A DNA stretch of 64,000 nucleotides from Rhopalosiphum padi (lineage: Eukaryota > Arthropoda > Insecta > Hemiptera > Aphididae): positions 91,738,152 to 91,802,151 of the forward strand of contig NC_083597.1 of NCBI RefSeq assembly GCF_020882245.1. Reading direction: 5' to 3'. A program made the position numbers and the translations under genes. Shown here in pieces: positions 56,963 through 64,000 of the stretch (positions are counted from its first letter, which is position 1; the number at the start of each line of letters is the position of its first letter). The notes under the pieces are model-generated. The model was not told the origin of the DNA and did not search any database. It was given only the letters and a program-made list of their open reading frames with translations.

Positions 56963-59900
56963 CTAAAATATAAATGTTAAAGTTAATATAAAATAATTAA
57001 CTACCATATAATCGTATAGCTTGAATTTAGCTTTTGATATACATAACTGATGTAAGTACTCACTCATATTATTATTAATGTTAAATGTTAATTTAAGCAC
57101 TTAGCACAGGTGCACATATATAAAAGCATTTATTTTTTATAAACTATATTGTACATAAATTAAAATGTTTAATATTCATGAAAATTTAGAAAAAAATGTT
57201 ATGATACTGTCACAAGCTATAGTGTAAAAAATTATACAATATAATATAATTTATGTTATAATTGTAATAATTTTTAATTTTTAATAATAAATAGGTATAC
57301 TTGTTTAAAATGTTCTCATGTTTAGTTTAAATAATATGTAGGAAATTGCTGTCAATGCACAATAAAGATAACCTATCTATGTTGTTATTATTAATATGAT
57401 TGGGGGCATACACATATTTATGAAAAAAACATGTATGCATATTGCATATTATGATCAAATTATCAATAGCAAATTTAAAAAAAATAATTGTTTTGATTAA
57501 CTAATAAAAAACATTTGTTTTAAATAAAGAATAATTAATTAATGTAGAACATAAAAAAAAGTATTAAAATCAAAATAGTATATAGTTACATCAAGGCAGA
57601 TCTTTGAATATCAATATTTAAATTGATCTTTGATACTACTTTCAAATTTTAAACAAAATAATTTAATCCATAGGATCTATGTTAATCGAAGATTAAAAAT
57701 AAATAACATTGTAATAGTTTTAGTTATTAATTATTATTTGGTTGTTGTTATATAATTCAATTATAAATATATAATAAGAATATTTTTATAAAACAGTAAA
57801 AGTAACAATTGAATACAACTAAAATGATACTGTACTTATGCATAGTACACTTAGTACAGTATTATAAAGTAAGTAAAATAATAACACTTAATTATGGATA
57901 TAACATATATAATTTATCAGTTTTTAAAATGAAATAAAAATATAAAACTAAAATGGTAATTATGTAACATTAAGATAATGAAAGTTACATAAAATTGGGT
58001 TTGATTTAAAACTGTGAGAAAAAAAATATATCAATCAATATTAAAAGTCATGATTGTATCAATTTCAATTTAAAATGTATTATTTAAAATATATAAAACA
58101 TATTTAAAGGTATTTGTAATCTAATAATGGTTAATATTTAAAAATCAAAAAGAATCATTAAGTGCATTAAATTTGGTTTAAGATAACCATAAATAATTAG
58201 GGTAATTAACTGTCATTATAACTTAGAAATAAAGCATATGATTTTGAAACAATTAATTCTAAAGCAGTAACAATCTAAAAATAGTAAAATATATAAAAAA
58301 AAATTTGAATAAATATATAAAATTGTGGCCTCAATTCTTGGTTTCAAATGTATGTACAGTTAGGTATAAATCACCTAAGTGTAACTGTTAATAATTATAT
58401 GATAATGTGAAAGAATACACACATACAATATAATTATATACATATACATAGGTGTTAGGTAAGAATAGTATAAATAAATTCTTAGCAAAAAATTGCTTTT
58501 ATTTATAGTCGAATAAACTGATAATTGGTCAATTTTAAATATATTTAAATAAAACAATACTAGAATTTCAGATCAGTATAACATGTTATATGTTATAATA
58601 GGTTATAATATTATATTTATATTTGTTATTTTAATAAGAGATAATATTATTTACCTTTGAACTGAATACAATACTGATAAATTTAAAAATAAATAATAAT
58701 AATAGATAAGCATTTGACTACTTACAATTTATATAATGTATCCAATGATTTAAGTAACAGTGAAATAATAATTTTGTTAAGATTATCAAGGTTGTTGAAA
58801 ATAACAGTTTACATATACAGATGCTGACATTTCAAACATTACCAAAATAGGAGAGAAGTTTTAGTTTTATTTAAGTCTGTATAATAGAATATAGTTCAAA
58901 ATGTTAAAATAATTTATTACACATAACAAGGTTTTTAAATAATGATTAATTTAAAAAGAATGGAATGCTTATAGGCTACAATTATATAAATGTTATTAAT
59001 TACTTTTGTTTTTGAAAATGAATACATACAATAATGATAAAAAGGCTTAAGTAAAGGTGATGGTTGTTATGGTGGTGGGGGAGGGGTAGGGCTGGATTTG
59101 CCAGACGAGTTACTGAGGAACCTTACTGGGTGGGTCGCTCAAAATATGGACCGATTTGAGTGTATTGTTGTATATAAATATATTTTTTTTATAGTGATAA
59201 ATTAGTACAAACATTAGTAGAAAATATAATTGATTCAAAATATTTAAACCGTACAGTAGCTGTAATCAAACATTAGGAATTCTAAAATTTGGTAGGCTGA
59301 TACTTTGCCAATCCAGAACTGGGGAGGGGTTAAAAAACAAAACTTTGAACTTAAATTTTTTTTGTAAAACTTATTTTGTTTTTAGAAAGGATAGTTTAAT
59401 TCATTAAAATGTTTTGTAGACTGTTTATAGTTAAGCCAATAAGATGAATTGTCATGGAGTTTAAATTTTGTAATAGTACCTATTTGAATATTTAGAGATT
59501 GGAATACAAAACAGTTTCCTATTTAAGAACTGTTTAATAAATGCTTATACTTGAGTTGAAATAACTTAAAAAACTTCATAACTCTAATTGTTTTAAGCCT
59601 TCATTGAGATTTGAGTAATAAAGACTCTACTGTATAACTAGATTTATAGCTCTATAGGTATTTTAAAATAAAGTATAACATGGGTTTCATGAAAACAATT
59701 TTTTAACTTGAAACATACCTAATTGAAATGTTGGAAGTTGATGTAAAATCCCAATATAGTCTTCAGTATTAATATGTATATATAATATAATCTTATCAAC
59801 ACCAATTAACACATGTCAACATACTATTTTATCAGTGAGTATTTTACAAAAAACTTTTCCTACTCTACGATAAATCAATACAATTTGTTTATAGTTAATA

Positions 59901-60400
59901 ATTGTTAATTTTATGAATAATATGAAAACAAATTAATTATTACGTTGATCTTATAAATATTGTAGTTCTTCAACAGGTATAGAAAAGGGGATCAAGCTTT
60001 TAATTTGAAAGACAGTCTAATAATAAACACGTTTTGCATGACTTATAAAGATGAAGATAGAAAAAAAATGTATAAAATTTTTTGTCCTTTATATTTTATC
60101 GGCATGATAAGGAAATAAAAAAAATGTGGTTGTTGGCAGACAAAAACAAGATAAGTACATACTTTGCCAGTGCTGTTTAAAAGGTTTAGTTCAATGATAG
60201 ATTGCCAAAAAATTCCTATGCACAAAAATTGCAAAAAATAAAAATATCTGGTAGACGTAGACATTGAGTGTTTCCATGAACATGGTGAGTGTACTGTGCC
60301 CAGACAGTAATTAGATTACAAGTAGGTAGCGAGGTAGATGAGAATTAAAAAAAGATTTTATTTTGAAGTATTATCGCCTTGAAAGTAGTATGAAATAAAA
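56963..60400. other. Gene-free stretch upstream of DCLK
   Basis: Low-complexity AT-rich DNA, probably the first (non-coding) intron and upstream flank of DCLK. It contains one probable repeat at about 59060-59335. No coding sequence or RNA gene is supported. Confidence 0.45.
59060..59335. repeat. Probable TIR element with G-rich ends
   Basis: The left end reads 'ggggtagggctggatttgcca'. The right end, inverted, reads 'cccctccccagttctggatt' followed by GGCAAAG, so CTGGATT.GCAA is shared in inverted orientation. The interior is AT-rich and non-coding. The boundaries and target-site duplication are not clear. Confidence 0.4.
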
Positions 60401-61505
60401 CTAAAAAAAATAATCATACTAGTTGCAACGAGACCAGTGACAATGTGACCTATCGTTACGCGTATCATATTATTATTGTATGACAATCAAATGGAATATG
60501 CTTTAGCGGTTAGTCACGACGATTACGTGTATTAGCCGTACAAAATAAATGTGTCCACTTACATGAAATCATTGAGTACGCGATGGCGTCATATCCGAAG
60601 TCTTATATCAAACAGAGGAGTCTATCGTTTGGAGACCAAAGTGCTAAATATAGAGCGACCGGTAAACGACTTTGGAACGAAAACTTTGGACCTCCGAAGA
60701 CTTTCCGCATGAACGCAGCAGTAAAAGAAATACGAATGAGAAATGAGAATAAAAATTAAAAATAATAATAATAATAATAATAATAATTAAGAGGAGTGAA
60801 AAAAAAAACGATAAGGTAGAGATAGGATAATCGGCGAGATAAGTACGGTGCTGCCAACAACAACACACCGGTTGTGCCAACTTGGGGAAAAACTACGGGT
60901 TATCACCATAGGAAAATAAACAATCATTTTTTAATACTATACTATAATATATCACTAATGACTAATCTTGTTATACCTTTTAATATATGCTAATATAATT
61001 CTGCTTTAAACGGAAAGGTAAAATAATATTATTTATTAATTATGATTTCAGACATCAGCCCTCCGAAGATCGAATAAGTCGTAAATTTCAGTATCTCACC
61101 AACTTACTAATTATAATATTTAAATATGAAATATAGCCGCGGAAGTCGTAGAACTTAGCAACCGGCAACGGCGGCAACCACCAACGATAGTAAAATCCTT
61201 AGTGCCGCGGATCTGACTTAACTCCGCCCTTAGACCGTCGTTTCTTTTTTTACTGATAAAGTGATAACATTTCATAGACCCACACGCATGGCGTTATGCA
61301 CCCATGTTCAGACGTCTGATAAATCTTTTATCTATGTAAGCACCGTCACCTCTTGCAAACGACTATAAAATTCATTATTATGTATTATTTAGTATTTAGT
61401 ACCTGCTTAATTGTTATTTAGGAACTACAATTATATTTTCAGGATTGTATTCTCACGGTTGCTTTCGGTCTACGATCCGTCAATCCTATCTTTCGACTGG
61501 CGACG
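60401..61505. promoter_or_regulatory. CpG-rich region between DCLK and the ZAD zinc-finger gene
   Basis: CpG dinucleotides rise here (gttacgcgtatc, gtacgcgatggcgtc, agccgcggaagtcg, aacggcggcaacc). This marks likely promoters and first exons of the divergent pair DCLK (minus) and ZAD gene (plus). An (AAT)n microsatellite lies at about 60758-60788. No TATA box or definite start site could be fixed. Confidence 0.4.
60758..60788. repeat. (AAT)n microsatellite
   Basis: About ten AAT units in a row. Confidence 0.85.
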
Positions 61506-61587
61506 ATGATCGTTGACGTGTTATGAAGGTATCGCGCGGTTCGATTGTTTTTCATACGGTGACGAATTATCGTCCTCCCACTGCGTT

Positions 61588-63310
61588 ATGGACACCGAAA
61601 ACGACGATAATATGTTGTTCTGCAGATTCTGTTTGCGACAGACTCAGTCGTCGTTTCCGATCTTTATGGCTTCTGACCCAGACTTGGCCAGGGACGTGAT
61701 GAACTGTCTGCAAATCAAGGTAGGTAGTAGGTATCAAGTGGTTAGATGAATTGATAATTTGATATCTGTCGTCGTTTTCATTCCTTTCCTTTTTTTTATT
61801 TTCATTACCTTGATTGTGCGTTTGGTGTTATTGCAGATCACAAAAGATTCTGTCGGTCCGAAACACATATGCAACGAGTGCTATGACCGTGTACAAGATT
61901 GGGTGATGTTCAAAAAACAGAGTGAAGATGCGCTCAAGGAAATCAATCTTTTCAACTCAGATATTGTTGAAAAAGAGGTACGTCAGTTAATTTCCTCCTC
62001 AAATGTATCTAGAATGGTATTTGATTTCTAGCTAGTGTCTACCCCAAATCAAATGATGGACTTAATAGATGAAGTGGACTACCATTGCTGTATATCTTGC
62101 GATAATATTTTTCCTAATGAATACGAGCTCTCGATGCATGTCAGTGAAGTTCACCATGATATAATTGATGCAAATTCCAAAATTGGCAGAAATGAAACGA
62201 TGGACATTCAGCAGATCATGATTGACGATGAAGACTTTATCCAGTGTGATGATTATTTGGAGGTATTTAACGATAAACCTTCATTATTAAAGGTAAAATA
62301 TACATTAAGTTATTGACTTTTAAAGTTTAGCTTAAGCCTTAAGCTAGGTAAACCTACCAATGTTTTGTGTTTCCAAAATAATATTCACAATAATTAAATT
62401 TAGAATATTGTATTCTGTTGGAAACTAGAACCAGTTATATATTTATATTCCTATATTATAATATAATACATTTTATTATAAATTATGAATGTTAACATAT
62501 TTGCCTCGTATAATATTTATATAATATGTATAATATACTTATCCATATATTGATAAGAAGCAAATAGTTTAATCGTAATGCTAATCAATTAATAATATAT
62601 TGATTAACAAAGTATGATGTCAGTTATTATAGGTGTCATTCAGCATACAATTTGAAGGGTGTTAACTGACACTTAAATTGGTGTTGTACACTGTGAGCAA
62701 TATTATTAAATTTAGTTTTTTTTTTCAGTTCAACAATGAAGAATTTAAAAATAAACAAACTATTGATGATGGGGAAGAAAAATTTCAATGTTATTATTGT
62801 AGTGCTAAATTTGATGAATTTGTACACTTAAAAGAGCATTCAGTAGCCAGACATCGTGATTTGAATAAAAAAACCGAATGCAATCAATGCAATAAAATAT
62901 TTTTAACTGTATCTGATCTACAGCGACATGTAAAGCAAACACATCCGATCAAAAAAGATAAGGAGTTATTGGATTCTACACCGTTGAGGACATCAAAGAG
63001 GTCACCTTACACATGCCACTTGTGTGATAAAACTTTCTCGAGGTTTTGTGATTTGTTAGACCATGACGAAATACAACATGATGATTTACCAAAAAAGTAT
63101 AGGTGTGGCGTGTGCAGCAAGATGTTTTTGATGGAAGACAGAGCTAAAGTCCATTACAATTTCTATCATACTAAAACAAAAGGTTCAGTGAATTTCCAGT
63201 GTAGCTATTGTGGGATGGAATTGAAAAGTGCTTCTGCTGTAGCTAACCATGAACGAATGCACATCACTCATAAATCTTCCAAAATAAAATATACCATAAT
63301 TAGAGACTGA
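61588..63310 (+). CDS. ZAD-C2H2 zinc-finger protein
   Basis: Four exons, 61588-61719, 61837-61977, 62032-62292 and 62729-63310, all in phase 0, give 371 residues. The N-terminal ZAD domain (about 10-80) has its four zinc ligands Cys12, Cys15 (CRFC), Cys56 and Cys59 (CNEC), and is split by intron 1 as often in this family. ZADs mediate dimerisation. One C2H2 finger lies at about 110-133 (CISCDNIFPNEYELSMH) and five more between about 199 and 360 (CYYC, CNQC, CHLC, CGVC, CSYC fingers). It is a nuclear DNA-binding protein, probably a transcription regulator of the large, fast-evolving insect ZAD class. No one-to-one orthologue can be named. ATG 61588 is the first ATG in this frame. Upstream out-of-frame ATGs exist at 61506 and 61523. 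Exon 3 ends at AAG|GTAAAA. Confidence 0.9.
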
Positions 63311-63712
63311 TAAATGGATATAATTGTTGCTGCACATAAATATGATATCTCATAGTTAATTTATATATTTAATTTTTAAATTATCTTTGACTATGAGGTG
63401 TCTGTTGATTTTAATATGGCTTATTATTGTAAACAATAATCATAAGTTATTGTCAATACTTAATGAATTTTCACAATGTTTGTTATAATATTTCAATATA
63501 GTTATAATATGAAAAATGTATATTAATTTTGGTTATCTTGATGATAATCTCTAGTGTATTCATAACTAAATACATTTGAATCATTAGTTATGTGAATTAT
63601 TATATTTTATTCCAACAGAATGTTTGGTTCAGGTTGAATTCTTTTTTTATATTTCCCCTGTGTTATAGTGATTTTTATTTAATTGGTTGTGACAAATAAT
63701 TGAATATATATA

Positions 63713-63718
63713 AATAAA
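63713..63718 (+). terminator. ZAD gene poly(A) signal
   Basis: AATAAA followed by an A-rich stretch about 400 nt past the stop. Another AATAAA follows at about 63841, so alternative ends are possible. Confidence 0.4.
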
Positions 63719-64000
63719 AAAAAAATATTGTAAATTTATTCTTCATTATTTATCAACTATAGAAATTGATGAGAACTACTGTTCTTACTGGTCATCAGTA
63801 ATATTTTTTATGTGTATAGTATATTGAATACATTTTTAAAAATAAATAATATGTAAGATGAAAATAGACTTTTTATTTGATTTAGTAAAAATAAATGACT
63901 GTATACAAAGTTTTTATCTAGGAAATGGTAAGTTTAACATGGTTACTTACAGAATACACATATTTAAGTACAATTAATACTTAATATACTATAATACGTA
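63719..64000. other. Window end, no gene seen
   Basis: AT-rich flank downstream of the zinc-finger gene with nothing recognisable. Confidence 0.5.

Noticed and set aside
1..64000. Search for tRNA/rRNA genes, CRISPR arrays or bacterial-type operons
   Set aside because: No cloverleaf-type sequence, spacer-repeat array or compact operon was recognised by eye. A covariance-model scan was not possible here.

Overview
The window is nuclear DNA of an insect, most likely an aphid. This rests on four things: very AT-rich intergenic and intronic sequence, intron-split genes for conserved animal proteins (CNBP, lysosomal Pro-X carboxypeptidase, doublecortin-like kinase, a ZAD zinc-finger protein), an insect-type non-LTR retrotransposon, and short TTAGG-like motifs. 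Species cannot be fixed from the sequence. There are no bacterial operons, no CRISPR array, and no tRNA or rRNA that I could recognise. Gene models were spliced by hand from homology, GT/AG sites and phase. Phases close exactly in every multi-exon model.

Layout. 1-6.8 kb: gene-free, packed with copies of one interspersed repeat in both orientations. 6.8-12.9 kb: CNBP (+), seven CCHC knuckles, with a 545-bp hAT-type element in its last intron. 12.9-16.0 kb: gene-free, G-rich repeat remnants. 16.0-20.5 kb and 33.0-44.0 kb: a duplicated module carrying a two-exon gene on the minus strand for a 68-residue secreted six-cysteine peptide. There are two complete copies, one orphan exon 1 and one orphan exon 2. 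The large intron of the second complete copy has been split by an apparently full-length 5.8-kb non-LTR retrotransposon with both ORFs open and a 12-bp target-site duplication. 27.6-32.8 kb and 44.4-51.2 kb: two complete 8-exon paralogues of Pro-X carboxypeptidase (peptidase family S28), with the frameshifted tail of a third copy between them. 54.1-57.0 kb: doublecortin-like kinase (-). 61.6-63.3 kb: ZAD-C2H2 zinc-finger gene (+). The 57-61.5 kb gap holds the probable promoters of the last two genes and repeat debris.

The main point of interest is 16-51 kb. A peptidase gene and a small cysteine-rich secreted-peptide gene appear to have been amplified together by tandem segmental duplication, then reshaped by deletion and transposon insertion. 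The peptide has a cysteine order like beta-defensins (C...C...C...C...CC), four tryptophans, a signal peptide and a TATA box. I do not recognise its family. Any functional tie between the peptidase and the peptide is only a hypothesis from linkage.
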